Source: Patagioenas fasciata (taxonomy: Eukaryota > Chordata > Aves > Columbiformes > Columbidae). From it: a stretch of 64,000 bases of DNA. Below are positions 1-12,628 of the stretch, in pieces. Within the stretch, counting starts at the first letter, position 1, and every line of letters begins with the position of its first letter. The translations under genes and the position numbers were made by a program. A model generated the notes under the pieces. It had not been told where the DNA came from and did no database searches. It saw nothing but the letters and a program-made list of their open reading frames with translations. The stretch lies in contig NC_092521.1 in NCBI RefSeq assembly GCF_037038585.1, positions 69,988,898 through 70,052,897 of the forward strand. Reading direction: 5' to 3'.

Positions 1-2229
1 CCCTTTATCAAAGGGGTATATATAGAGAGATACATGTGTCCATGTGCATATATGTATTTATATAAATAGAATATACAAGTGAACGACAAAAGTAGCTCCA
101 AAAAGGACAGAGAAGTCATAAATTCAGTTTGACATCTCAACTATGAACAGAATTAAAAAGGGAGGACTCTAAAATGAAGGTAGTAATACAGGTAATGTAA
201 ACAATGTATAAATAAGTAGTGGTTTTTTTCTGCTATGCCATAGTAATATTTTTATTAAAGTAAAATCTTGATTCACACTATTGAAAAAATCTGTATATAA
301 CTTGGTTTTGTTATTTAAATGCATAGTGCTTGCTTTTGCAGATTCCTGTAATGCATAGATTTACTTGTTCAATTAACACTGAATGTTGCTTGCTTTATTG
401 CCATCTGTATAAACTGTTTGCTTTTTACTCATTACAAGGTTATGTAAATTGAGGACTTTTTAAGGCTAATGACTTAGAAAGTGATTTCTTGATATTTTGT
501 GGAATTTAGATGACAGAGAATAGGAAAAATAAAATTATTTATGTAGCCATGGTTGCCTTCAGCATATATTTAAACAGACTGAATTATGTATCATGTCTTG
601 TTTCTTTAATAAAACCGATTATTATTCAAGTTTATCACCTGATACAATTAGCGTGCTTGATACTGTATAAGTAACTGTCAAATGCAATCTCACTTTTAAA
701 AAAGTTTTCAAGCCAATTCAGAGGAGAGACAAAACAGTTTATACATGCACAGTCAACAGAATGTACGGTATATAAGGAAGCAGGTGTATGGCAACTTCCT
801 CTTAGGCTAGATACGGAAACAAGTAAATGTACTCTGTTTTAATAACTGCTCAGTAATAGAAATGATGCCACAAATAATTTCAGAAGACGTTTTAGGAGCA
901 GAAGTTGAGCCCTGTGAACTGAAAGAGTTTCTGAAGCACAAAATCCAAGCATGGAGCTTGGATTACCCATGTATAGCAAGCAAGAAGGAAATCATAGAAA
1001 CTGGAAGTAAAGCATTGGCAATGTGCCTCAAGAGGAAGCCCACGTAGTGCAGAGCCCTTCCTGGAAAGAGAATTAAAACCCTGGGGAAAGAACTTGTTCT
1101 CACTGTGATCCTGTTGCTTCACAGAAACAGGGTTTTGATGGAACTGCACTGATTGTTTAAAAAGTTCATTTAAAAAAATAAATAAATCTACTTTTCTAAT
1201 GCAAGGATCTTGCTAGCTTTCTTGTTCCCTATTTATGGGGGGGGAAAGATAGCAATAGCTGAACTTTTGCAAAAGAGAATACATTTTTTGTATAGCACTC
1301 AATGGACTGTGAACATCTTGTACCTTGTTGCCAAGCAAAGTTTGGTTTACAATAGTGTGAGATGCAGTTACCCATTCAGAGAACAATATAAATAAGGTTA
1401 GGTGCAGAGACTGTCTTGTGCTCACAGCCACAGAGCAAAACTGTTGGATCAGGGAACTGAACTTGCAGGCTAAGTTGTGTTCCTCTGTCCATGCCAGGGC
1501 TGATGCCAGCTCTCAGAATGATTCGGTGGAGTTCTGCACTGGAGAAGTTTCACACTAAAAACAATTGTATTACCGTTTGCAGCTGGTGGTGAGGTAGCAA
1601 TAGGGTTGGGTGGCTGCATCAGGACTAAGCAGTTTACAAGATGGTGAAACATTTGGTTTTCCCAGTGTGAATTTCAGCCCCTTCTTGAGTAGAGCCAACT
1701 CAGCGTCCTCCCAAAGAGAAGGGTTCATCTCAGCTGCACCTTGCTCCCCCTCTACCCGTGACTATCTCTTCCTTATCCTAGTTTACTCTCCTCCATCACT
1801 TGCAACACATGTGCCTCCCCTGTGCACACAGCAGGCAGTGTTAAATTCTGGTCAGGCCAAGTGGGTAGAAGTGGGTGAGTTGCTGTTGTGCTGGAACAGA
1901 TGGCGTCTGCAGTGCAGCCACCAGCTATGTGCCTGTGCTGTAGGTGGTTGCTAAGGGAAAAGGGGATAATTTGGAGGTTTTGTTAAAGAAGATTTGTTAG
2001 TGTTCTCTTACTTATTGGGGGCAGTATAATTCAAAAGCTGAGGTCAGTTTATTTTTTTTTCAGTGACCAGTAGTTGTCAGTTGTTTGGTTTATTTAGATG
2101 AGGGGAACTTGGTTCATTGGGCCAAGGTAACATGACAGGATGATTAAGAGGAGAGGAATCTAACTAGTTATTTTCTGTCTCTCAATAACTTGCAAGTAGC
2201 CAGATTTCTGGACCACAGTCCACAACTTC
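1..2229. other. AT-rich non-coding DNA with 3'-UTR-like texture at its start
   Basis: No recognisable exon or repeat is visible. Bases 1-15 form a small perfect hairpin (CCCTTT, 3-base loop, AAAGGG). The first ~640 bases are AT-rich, contain several ATTTA pentamers and have AATAAA hexamers near 529 and at 608-613, a texture common in vertebrate 3' UTRs. Nothing identifies a gene and no coding frame leads into it, so a 3' UTR is only a guess on the + strand. A run of G lies near 1237. The open frames here are short (61-114 codons) and look like chance. Confidence 0.3.
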
Positions 2230-2570
2230 CAAGTGTTCTTACCTCCTCTGTTATGTCCCCATCACTTACTGCAACCAAGACCCTCACTCCGATCACCTGC
2301 CACTCACACCTTGCCTGCCCAACACGGTACCACAGCCTGCAAGACTGCCTCTTTCCCTCACAGTGAAAAGCCTGCAGCCACCCACCAGTTTTCTTCTCAC
2401 ATGTATCCCCAAAATCTCATGGCCTCCTTCCTCTCACCTGAACTTCCCCAAGCCCACACGTCCCTCCTCAGGCAGCTCCAGTGCTCAGAGGTTCCTCACT
2501 AGCTCCTGCCATAGTGACGGTCTGGTCCCTGCCCCAGGGACTGCCGTGCCCTGCCCCTGTCCTTGAAGAT
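2230..2570. repeat. C/T-rich low-complexity stretch
   Basis: About 340 bases strongly biased to C and T on the + strand, with many CCTCC, CCCTC and CACC words and few G residues. An 89-codon frame (2233-2502) runs through it but is rich in P, S, T and H simply because of the base bias. It may be a degraded repeat or a biased unique sequence; I do not recognise a family. Confidence 0.4.
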
Positions 2571-3729
2571 CCCCTTATCCTTAGACGGAACAAATTAAAG
2601 AAGGTGCAGAGGAGTCATTGAGGGCAAGAGCTGGCAAATCACCCCTATGGCATTGGTGACCTGTAATGGGCCACGCCTGGCCCCTGGATTTGTGGCAGTG
2701 TTGGGTTTTGAGGTGATGTGTCCTGTGAGATCCCAGTCAACCCATCTGTACTAATGGTTTTCCTTTATGAAGGGCATCCAAGGTTGATTGGTTGGGCATA
2801 GGTTTTTTTTAAGAACCTTTTTCTGTAGTCATAATGAATACCTTGATAAAAATACTTTTTGTTGTAGTGTTTCATTTGTGGTGGATATGGGTTTTTTAGC
2901 TAAAGAGATTCTGATCTATGTGGGGGAAGATCTGGCAAAACATGGAGGAGGAGGTAAGAGTATTCATGTTGAACAGCTTGTGAACTTTTTTGTATGAAAC
3001 AAATTGCGGATGTCCCTTGAAGACCTGTGATATTGACAGTAGGCACCAAATTCCCTTCTTCAGTTCTGCAGCAAAGTCTGACTTCTTAGGAGTTGCAACT
3101 CAAGCTTTACTGCCTTCTCAGTCACATCATACTGTGAGCTCCTGTGTAATAAAATTAGAAGATCATTCACGTGTGTTGTATAGTTCACAGCTTAATTTTT
3201 CATGTTGAGTGGTGTAAGGTATTTATCAACTGGTTTAAGAGATTAAAGCACTGCCTGCACCTCCCCACGCTCTGCTGCGTGTGGATGGAGGCTGACAACT
3301 CCGCCTTTATGAAAGTGTTCTGTACTCAACCCCATGACTAATGCAGATAATTATTTTTAAAACAGTTTTGGATGCCACTGCAGTGCGCTCTCATGTGCAC
3401 GCAGAAATGTGTATTTACATTCATCTGACGTTTGTGAACCCTGGGGTGCTGTGTAAATCTTACTCTTACCGTGTGGTTTAAAGGGCTTTGTAGGGCTATT
3501 GTCACAGTGGGGAGCCATCTCATGTGGTCTGGATATGCAAAGATATAGAACAGAGAGTGTAAAATAGATAAAAATGCACATTAAAGAGATCTTATTTCAT
3601 GGCACGTTATTTAACTCCTGTATTTCTGAAGACCCGCAAGGTTGGTCTGTTTCACATGGCGACCGATTATTTCTCCTTTCCAAACCTAGCTGAATGTGGA
3701 ACAAAAAATTCCTTCTCAAAACTAAAACA

Positions 3730-3777
3730 ACAGAGAAAACAAACAAACAAACAAAACTGCGAACAAACAAAAAAATG
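3730..3777 (+). repeat. (CAAA)n simple repeat
   Basis: An A/C tract with three to four consecutive AAAC units followed by a second short CAAA run after a GCG interruption. It is one of about eight CAAA/TTTG-type tracts dispersed in the window. Confidence 0.8.
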
Positions 3778-3988
3778 CTCTTAGGTTTTCCATCGTGGTA
3801 TGGCAAAGAGTTAAAAACTAGATTTATTTGACGTGATTGTTTTTGACCAGTTGGTGATGGTGGTTGCTTGTATCTTGGTTGCTTACTGCATGTTCACGTA
3901 TAATTAGATAATTTGTTCCAGTGCTTTTCTAGGAATTTAAATTGAAGCCATTTGCCGTTTGCTCTGTTACCCCTTGGCCATTTCCGTC

Positions 3989-4007
3989 TTTTTTTTTTTT
4001 TTTTTTT
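3989..4007. repeat. T19 homopolymer
   Basis: Nineteen uninterrupted T residues on the + strand. No retrotransposon body is recognisable on either side, so it is not supported as the tail of a SINE or processed pseudogene. Confidence 0.85.
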
Positions 4008-5151
4008 GAAGATGAACATCTTGCTTGTCTCTCCCATTATGCAGTGCCATTCTTTCTCCAGAGCTCAACAAAAGCTTCTAGCACTTCTGATGTGTTCCCC
4101 TGCAGGCTGACCAGCTCCCTGGGTGCATTTCCTCAGGTATAGCCTGATAAATAAGCTTAAGTGTTTTCTGCCTTACCAGACTACTCTTTGGCTTTCTCCT
4201 TTTCTAGTATCATCTTTGCTCTTCCACCCCTTCCCTGGGCATTATTCTTCTGCCCATCTGCATCCTAGCCAGATCCTTTTCAGTGAATAATAAAGCCAAA
4301 TGGCATTAATTGCTCTGATCCTCATGGCCAGCTGCTCCCTTCCCACTGAGATGTGATCATTATTGTCTTGCTAACAGAGTAATTTACATACTTTCCTGTT
4401 AATGTTGCTGTTCTCTGGATCTGTTCTGTGTCTTTGGCCCTTGATTTTACCCTTATAAATTCATGCTCTTCTGTCATCCTTCTCCTGAATAACTTACCCT
4501 ATTTCCTATTTTTCTTATTCTTCTCAAGTTTCAGGCTGTTGCACAGCTCCTGACAGAGCCAAGTTGCTCTCCTGCTATGCTTCCTCCGCACTGGCATAGC
4601 GTGTGTGTGCTTTTAATACAGTTTCTTTAGAGAGCTACCCACCCTCCCAAAACTCCCTCTTCCGTTTAACTTTCCAGAGAATCTCTGCCATCACATCCCA
4701 AGAAGCTCTTGAGCCTCTTGCCTGTTTCATAGCTTTCTGTTGTGAAAGGAGAAGGCTACCTAAGTCTCCAACTCATGGCCTAAAAAACATTAAAAAAAAA
4801 TTGAAACTGTCTGCCTGACGTTCCTTGTTAGATGGCCTGTAGCAAACCCCTGCTCTGTCCCATGATGCTTCTTTCATTTTCATTACTAAGTCGAGACTTT
4901 TGAGTTTATCCTGTGTCCTGTTAGAATAAAGACAGAATGTAAAAACAAATGAAATGATTCATTTGTACACCAAACTCATTTTTTTCTTGTTGGCCCTTCC
5001 TAAACAACTGTAAACTTATTCAATAATACTCCAGTCACATGTGTCACCTAACAAGCTATTGATATTCTAATTACTTTCTAATCAATTACTTCAATCCCTT
5101 TTCAATTAGTCTATTTGTTTTTTACAGGAAAGTTTTCCACAGAGTGTTTTT

Positions 5152-5190
5152 ATTTAAAAAAAAAACAAACAAAACAAAAAAACAAACACA
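5152..5190 (+). repeat. A-rich (CAAA)n tract
   Basis: An imperfect A/C repeat of AAAAC and AAACAAAC units directly after a run of A residues. Simple sequence; no element is attached. Confidence 0.75.
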
Positions 5191-7244
5191 AACTAAAAGC
5201 CTTCTAAGTTCATTGAGATTCAGTTCGGTGGTTACGTTTGTTATAGGAAAGCTGCTCTCTTTCCACTCTCAGCACACACATGATCTGGAGTACAGAGTGA
5301 GTCTAATACAAAGGGTTGGAAGAAACATCTGGGTGTGCCAGTGAGGTAGGGAGAGCATGTTTGTATCTGTGGTGATCTGACAGTTTTGGGAAAGAGGAAG
5401 GACAGGACACCCCCCCTGAATACCTGCAAGTTCTGCCTTTGTTAAAGAGCTTGGACTTGGCTCATTCATCCAGCTCTTTGAAGAAGCACACAGGAGATGG
5501 CTTGACATGTCCTTCTCACCTCCTGAGGCTCCCAACCATCCTGAGTCCAAACACTGCTACACCATTAGCTCAGTGCTCCTTGGAGAACATCAGCCCCTGC
5601 TTTTTGGGGACAGAGGAAAAAGCCAAACACTTGACCGATGTGAACACTAGAAATGCAGCTGGTGGAGAATCATGAGAGAGCTGCTGTGTCTGGTCTTGAT
5701 CATAACAGAGCATTTAGCTCATAGCTGTGCCTGTTCTGAAGGGCTGCCCAGCAGAGATGGAAGCAAGTGCTTCTCTTGCATTTTCGTTGTCTAATCTCCT
5801 CTGTTTTGCAGTAGCTAAGCATAAAAAACCACAAGGTTTCTGAAGAGGGTTATTGTAAAATTCATGGCACTATTTTCTTTTGCTTTGCAGCCCACAGCAT
5901 TGATTAGCTAAAGTAAGATATGTCATCGTGACATTTTATTCCCTTCCTTGAAAATGGATCAAGGTAATTAGCAGGTTGGAGAAGCTGGTTACCTCAGCTG
6001 CATGTTGCCTTGCCAGGAGCTCCCATAAGATCTCTTGGCACTTTGAGCCTTCTTGGATTTTATATGTGGGTTTTTCTGTTTTGGTTTTTTTTTGCACTTC
6101 TGTTTGCTACTAGTAGTGAATCCAAGAACAATAAAGATGGATTTTTTTGCATTCACCATCCCTCTGTTTCAAGGAGGGAATGCAGTTAATGTGTGCAGTG
6201 ACTAATACACTGATACATATTTCCCCTGTTCTGATGATGAAGCAATGAGCAGAACAGCATATCTGTGCACTAAAAATGACTAGCTGTCCAACCCTGAGAT
6301 CTGCCTGGCCTGTCTGCCATCAATTCCTTCTGGATAAAACAGGAAGATGTGCTTTGAAAACTGCAAACAAAGTAAGGGTGGTATTATGAAAGCTCACCTG
6401 AATGATTTCCATTGACATTTCTCTTGGACATATCAGGCTTTCACAGTTCTTGTGGAAAGTGCCTGCTATCCACAGGAATAAAGGACTTCTCATTACAAAA
6501 AAGAGTACATCCAATAAAAATAATGATTTTGTAGTCAATCCAGATGTCATAATGCTTCCTGAATTGTATTTTGTGTTTTACCAGACAGCCTCTCCTGCCT
6601 GACTTCTGTGGGGACCAGCAGCCTTCCTTCTACCCTACCATTCTACCTAGTGAGGCATGTGTAAGCCTGACTGGGGGCCCCAGCATGCAGAAGAGACTGC
6701 GCTCAACAGTATCAAACTACGGCTCTTACCAGGCCCTCAGTGGCACTTACAGCTAAAAACAGTCCAACATTATTTTTTTCATCCCGAGTTTCATCTCATT
6801 CTCCATGAAAACTAGTAACAATGCAACTTTTTTTCATCAAATGTTTTCCCTTGGGCTAGAAATTCATTTTCTGCCCTCTTGAAATCCTTGTTTGCTAGAC
6901 CCTAGGGGAGGAATGCAATATCTGAGCCTGAGATACTGAAGTAGCACATGCACAATATTCTGGCAAGCACAATAAGAAAGCAAATCTATTGTATTTGCAT
7001 CTTGCAACAGCTGATGCTAATGTCCAAAGCTAAAACAAATCCAAGTGATATTGTGGATTTATGATCAATACTTAAGCAAATAATCAGAAAGGCTAATGAT
7101 GATTAGATCTGTCTGAAAATACGCTGGCCTGTAATAAGTAGAATTTTATCTCCTTGCATAAATGAATTACATCTGAAAGCACTGAAGGGCTTAAAAACTA
7201 AAATGATCTTTCCTTCAAGCTGTATATATGCCTTAGAGGCAGTC

Positions 7245-7261
7245 TTTTTTTTTTTTTTTTT
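7245..7261. repeat. T17 homopolymer
   Basis: Seventeen T residues on the + strand between unrelated unique sequence. Confidence 0.8.
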
Positions 7262-8561
7262 AACAGTAAAAGTGCATTGGAAGCAAGGTGTGTTCAAACA
7301 GCAATTTGACAGAGAAACGCTATGGATAGAGCCTGTCCAGAGCAGCAGTTTCAACTAGGCAAGGCCATTATCTGAATTAACTGCCAGGCAGTTTACGGGC
7401 AGGGGTCCATGTTCCTGGGTTTGTACAGGTGCTGAGGGGTCCCCTGGAGCCTGTGTGAGGGAAGGGATGGCTTCTGTCTTCCCTCTCCTTCCTTCTTTCT
7501 TTTCCCCTCCCATTTGGCCCCACTATGATTTCCGAAGAGTGATTTCTAGATGTTCATGGCATCTTGAGACAGCAGGGGTGCTGCCTCCTGCAGCTGGGGG
7601 CTTTCACAAAATCCTTTAGGGCTCCTTATTTTTCAGTCTCTGTGCAGTTTGTGCCTGAAACTAGAACACTAAAGCAAACACCTGTAACTTGTAAGACCAG
7701 GGAGATGAGCAGTTCCCACATCAGCATGGCACACATACAAACGAATGCTCAAACTGCCCAGGTTACAATATGTGCTTAGATGGGCTTTTTCACACCCGGT
7801 GCAGTGAGATGCCCATTTTCCAGCTATAGATGGTGCCCAGGTTGATTCAGCAGCTCTTACAAAAGGACTTGCTGGGGTTTAGTCCAGCTGAACCTCTGGC
7901 TAGAGCAGAATGAAGAGAGACCCAGCCCCCTGGGATGCAACAAGCAGACCTAAGCTTTGCAGCAAGGACAGTGATGTCACCTCCATGAAAGGCAGAAGAG
8001 GCTATTGAGAGGGTGGCTAAGAACTGTTGCCAGCAGGTAAAGCCACTCATGCTTTCAGGCTGGTGTGTTGCAGTTTTGCTCTCCTGTGGAGCTAATCAGC
8101 AGCTATCAGCGTTGGCGACAGTCAGGGGAAGGCAAGGGGGATGCACTGGGACAATTGCAACCACTAAATGCCAGAAACCAGCCTGCTGTGAAATGGTCAC
8201 AGATTAAAATGGCTCTAAGTGTGAAGCGCATGGGTTTGCTACTCAAGAGGGTTGTTTCCTAGAGTGGAGGCTGCTTGAAAGGAGGGAAGAGCTGGTACTC
8301 CAGGTTATGGTGGGGATGTTGCTATGACCACCAGGAAGCTCAGGGAGCAGTGGAGGGAGTACAGGAGCACAGAATGGGGGTGACAAGGCAGCTGTGAGGC
8401 AAACCTCTGTTAATAATTTTGAGAGTAGTTCCTGCCCATCAGCAGCACAGAATGGCCTAACTTCCAGCTGAGGCTGCCCTGAGACCTCTGGAGAAGTTTG
8501 CCTGTTGGTTTGCTGCATGTAAGCACGACACCTGTGCTGATAGAGCAAAAGTGTAAAGGAT

Positions 8562-8577
8562 TTGTGTGTGTGTGTGC
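8562..8577. repeat. (TG)n dinucleotide microsatellite
   Basis: About seven GT dinucleotides followed by a GCG interruption. Short and probably only weakly polymorphic. Confidence 0.65.
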
Positions 8578-11368
8578 GTAGCCTGCATCTGCATTTGCTG
8601 TTGGACTGATGAAGGAGAATTTAATTAATAACAGAAGTTATGCAAAAGGTTTTGCCTCCTTCAGTTCTCTGTCAGGTGCTGCTAGCCAGGCTGGTACAGT
8701 CCTCTGCTCCAGTGCACTGGGCTTGGATGTAGCTGGGTAAGTGTTTTACATTCCCATGTATTATTCACTGTAAGATTTGAATATTTTATCTAAGGCAAGT
8801 TCTTGACATTCACATTCACTTTTTCTTCCTTCCCCTTTCCTCCCACACAGCCCAACTAAGGTGAAAACACAAAGTCAGCATCCAAATCGGCCCCTGCAAG
8901 CAAGGAGAGTGAGAGATGCTGGTGGAAGCTGGCTGTAACTAGAAACAACTGTTGTGTGGAGAAGGCAGAGCTGGGAGTGATGTAAAAAGCCCTTGTGTTT
9001 GCTTCAGTGCTTAGAAATATGTGGATAATTTATTTCTGGGCTAAGAGGTGCTGCTGCTGGAGAAAGAGATGCAGGCAGAGAAAACATCTTCTCTGCGAGG
9101 TTTCCTTGCATTAAATATTCTTTAATCCATTTCTGCTGTGTATGTAATTTTCCTACTTAACAGGAGACATGCACTCACCTTGAAGAAGAGTGGCTGAAAG
9201 GTGACATGTGTCCCTGCAGCTCAGCTTACAGCCAGCCATACCAGCTGACTTTAGTGATTGCTGTTGCTCCCGTAGAGCCGCGAAGGGAACTCTGCCACCA
9301 GGAACTGGATGCACTTGATCCCCTGTAATAGTGAGAATTGCTAAGTGGTAAATCCCTCTTGTTGTGCCAAATTGCCTTGTCACTTGTAATTGCAGGACCT
9401 TCCTTGGAGCAAAGGGGAAGCAAAGGGGAATTTCAGACAGCGGGTTTTACAGCTCTGCTGCAGTTTCTGCCATTTAATGTGATGGCTTAGCTTATCCAAG
9501 CGGAAGACTAGAAGAAGAAAATAACTCCTGGAGAGCCCTGCAAATGGCCAGCTCTAATCAGAAAGGTGGTTATGGTCTCATATCAGAGCTCCACGTGTCT
9601 GGAAGCTGTGTTCTCAGGAAAGGAAGGGAGCCTAGATGCTCCTAAGCTAACATGGCATCTCACATGTTTGTTTGTAGCCCTTGCTTATTTCTGGATCTGA
9701 GTCTGCTCTCCAGACTCTCCTGTACTTGTCAACTTGAAAATACCATCCTGCCTGAGCCTTTGTAACAGCCCCCCAGCAAGTGCCCAGGGAAATCCCAGCA
9801 CTGTGGAAGCCAAATGGCTTGGAAAAAGTGGAGGTTTTTGTTTGGGGACTTGAACAGCCCCTTTATGTTTCTGTTAGTCAAGATGATGAGAAATATAATT
9901 ATTTGCTTTGAGAAGCTGGACTTCTTTCTGTTACTGGGACTGATGATATTGTGCTATGAAAAGAGCATTCATCAGCATTTTTGCAGTGCCCAGGGTGGAT
10001 TCCCCTCTATTAACATTAGGACATGTCTCTAGTGAGTCTGTTGGCTTGGATGCAAACGAAGGAAACTCATCCCTTGCTTGGTTATCTCACATAAAGCAAC
10101 TGGTGCCACGGCAAACCTCTGCTTTTAGGGGTTTGTTCTCCTTTCAGTGAACACTTTAAGCTGCATAATTTTTCCAGCTGTATTATGCCAGATCGACAAA
10201 TACACTCTTTGCTCCGTCCCCTCCCTTTTGACATGTTTCTGAGGACCAAGATTTGCTTTGTTTGCAATTACCCCAAATAAGGTGGAGAGGCGTGGGCTTC
10301 TTGGCTCATTTGTTTTTCTCATCTTCTTGAGTTGTGTTGGTGTAATGGGTTTTCTGTAGCATGCATCATCTTTAATTACATCAGTTATCAAGTGTTTAGA
10401 CTGTGAGAGGCCAGTTCGCTTCTGAAGAACCTAACCAGTCTCTGGATTTTCCTAAACTGCTGTAGCACCAACCAGCTTTTGGTAGCAGAGGTGGTCACTT
10501 GCCATGAAATAACTCAGCAGTAACTTTTGAGTGCTTGCATCACCCTCTTCCACTCAGCATCTCCTCCGGTCCCACTATTTCCTCCCAGCACTACTGACTT
10601 ATTTTCTTATTTTTTAGGCCTTCTTTCTGCCAGCAGACCCAAAAGCAGTTTGGCACAATGTGCTGCTGCTCTGTGCTCTCCTGTAAATTCACAGTACTGA
10701 ATAGTCAAACAGCTGCACACAGAATGAAACCCAGAGCCTTGGTCCAGCTCCTCGGTGATGAGGGGTGCGATAGTGTAGGGTTTTCTAGTTACAAACTGTT
10801 TTACTCCCAAGCTGCCTTCATGCTGTAGCTGTACAAGTAACTACAAGCTTCGTTATGTAAACATTCTTGATTTTTTGAATTGAAAGGCCTTGCGATAAAA
10901 AGCTGAATGTCACAATGGCTTTTCTTCCACAGAAGCACAAATAACCTCTTAGAGGAAGACGAAAGATAACACATGACAGAATCACAAAGCTGATATGTTG
11001 TCCTTCTGCAGGCTCAGGTAAATGTAGGGGTTCCATGTAAATATTCCAGTCTTTCCACTTGAAAAAATACTTCTCCTTTTCCTCCTCGCACTGGGCCAAA
11101 TCACAGCAAACTTCTGGAACTCCTTTGTACTAAAGCAAATTGGACTGTCAGCTACTCAAAGCCCACCTTCTTTCATTTGTATACATTTACTATCTTTAGA
11201 GCAAAGGTCATCTCAAGAAGTGTACAAAGAAACAGCTTCTCAGAGAAAGCTCTTCCTTATGAGCCCAGAGTTGTGGTTTTGCAGATTTTCTCTCTAAATA
11301 CAGGGACTTAATCTCAGAGCAAGCTTCCAGCTTCCTGCCACAATTTCTCTCAAAATAAGACACCAGTT

Positions 11369-11418
11369 AAAAAAAAAAAAAAAAAACCAATTCCAAACAC
11401 TACGATTTTTTTTTTTTG
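11369..11418. repeat. A18 tract facing a T12 tract
   Basis: Eighteen A residues (11369-11386) are followed 20 bases later by about twelve T residues (11407-11418). The two tracts are complementary and could pair as a hairpin. They lie about 50 bases before the probable LTR that begins at 11466. Confidence 0.75.
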
Positions 11419-11465
11419 ATGATTAAAAACTTTCTCTGAAGAAACAGAGAGTCAAGCAGACCCAC

Positions 11466-11803
11466 TGTGGGGGAATACGATGGGTCCATGGATTCCCTGA
11501 CAGAGGGCATGGGAACAGAAATTAGCTTTGAAGACAGGAAGGCCTACCCGTGAGAAAGATGGGAGTAAAGGGGTATCCGGAGATGTTAAGGATGTACCCA
11601 TGACAGAGAAGGGAGTAGAAGAGTAACACTGATGATAGCAAAATTAGCCAATGAGATGTTACTGCTGTAACTTGTAACCAATAATGAAGACACACATGGA
11701 TTGGTAAAACTGTATAAAAATGCACTTGTGGCAATAAATGGCATCTACTACTTTCATCCTGGAAGAACTTGGTCTATGTCGTTTGTCTGTTTCAACCACA
11801 ACA
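11466..11803 (+). mobile_element. Probable solo LTR of an avian endogenous retrovirus
   Basis: A 338-base segment begins TGTGGGGG and ends CAACA, so it has TG...CA retroviral ends with a short TGT/ACA inverted repeat. Inside, in the order expected of an LTR, are CCAAT at 11648-11652 and 11678-11682, an inverted CCAAT (ATTGG) at 11700-11704, TATAAAAA at 11713-11720 and AATAAA at 11733-11738, followed by a TG/T-rich stretch that would be U5. The tight TATA-to-AATAAA spacing implies a very short R region, as in alpharetrovirus-like LTRs. No gag, pol, env or primer-binding site follows, which suggests a solo LTR left by recombination. The flanks (CCCAC before, GGCCAC after) are only a weak, mutated target-duplication candidate. 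The exact family is unknown. Confidence 0.68.
11713..11738 (+). promoter_or_regulatory. LTR core promoter: TATA box and polyadenylation signal
   Basis: TATAAAAA (11713-11720) sits about 30 bases after the last CCAAT-type box, and AATAAA (11733-11738) follows 12 bases later. In retroviral LTRs the first drives U3 transcription and the second directs 3'-end formation in R. Both are intact by sequence; activity is not known. Confidence 0.55.
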
Positions 11804-12628
11804 GGCCACCTACTGATACCACCATTGACAAGGTACAGCAAGGACTATGGTAGATCCCAGCCTGATCCCCAGTCTGCTCCATGCAGTGAAAGAGAAACAC
11901 ACACTGGTGCCTGTGTTCCCAGGCACTCTGGGGTCCTCATCTGAAACCTGGGCTTGTAGGTCTCTTTACAGCACTTGGTCTGGATGGATTAACACTGTTC
12001 TAGAGAAAGGAAACCAACCATGGGTGTTTTGAAAGAGCCTGCACCAGCCTGCACCAGATCCCTCCTCTTCCCAAGAAATTATAATACCTTCTCTGCAAGG
12101 GAGAGTTACTATGCTGTTGCAAGGCAAAATTATAACTGAACAGTTGCCTTTAAGCTTTTTTTTTGCTTTTTTTTAAGTCTATCTGGCAAGCCATGTAACT
12201 TGTTCATGACTTTTTAAGGCCTGTGAGGTTAGCACATTTCAGGCATAAAAAGCCTGGCATTTAGATAAATTAGGAGAGCCCTTTATTTCTCCTATCAATT
12301 TCCCTACAGCCAGATGCACCTCACCTCCTGACTCATAAAACAACAAGCACAATAATGTTTATGCCCAAGGAAGCAAGCAAAAGCCCTGAGAAAACAGAAT
12401 TAATATATTGAGCAGATTCACTGGCTTCTTGCAGAACCAGCCCACAGGCTGCTTAGTTGGACAATGTGGCCACCTTTTGCAGGAACACTTCCAGGTAAAA
12501 TCATCTTGCCTCCTCACCCTACAAGCATTTGTGGGGGTGCAATCGTGAACCCATTCAATGCCTTAGACATGAATAGGTTTTAACCTTTGCAGAAGTTGAA
12601 ATAGATGTAACAGAATTGGAGAATGATG
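11804..12628. other. Unique spacer between the LTR and a CR1 fragment
   Basis: About 820 bases without recognisable coding or repeat content. It includes a tandem duplication of a CTGCACCAG word near 12040-12056 and a broken T-rich run near 12155-12175. Confidence 0.45.

Larger units (their letters stand above)
2571..11368. other. Unique non-coding DNA, no gene seen
   Basis: About 8.8 kb without a recognisable exon, RNA gene or transposon. Open frames are all at or below about 100 codons, overlap one another in opposite frames and have no family-like motifs. A loosely pyrimidine-rich zone lies around 4.15-4.75 kb. Simple-sequence tracts inside the stretch are listed separately. It could be intergenic or intronic. 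Confidence 0.5.
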
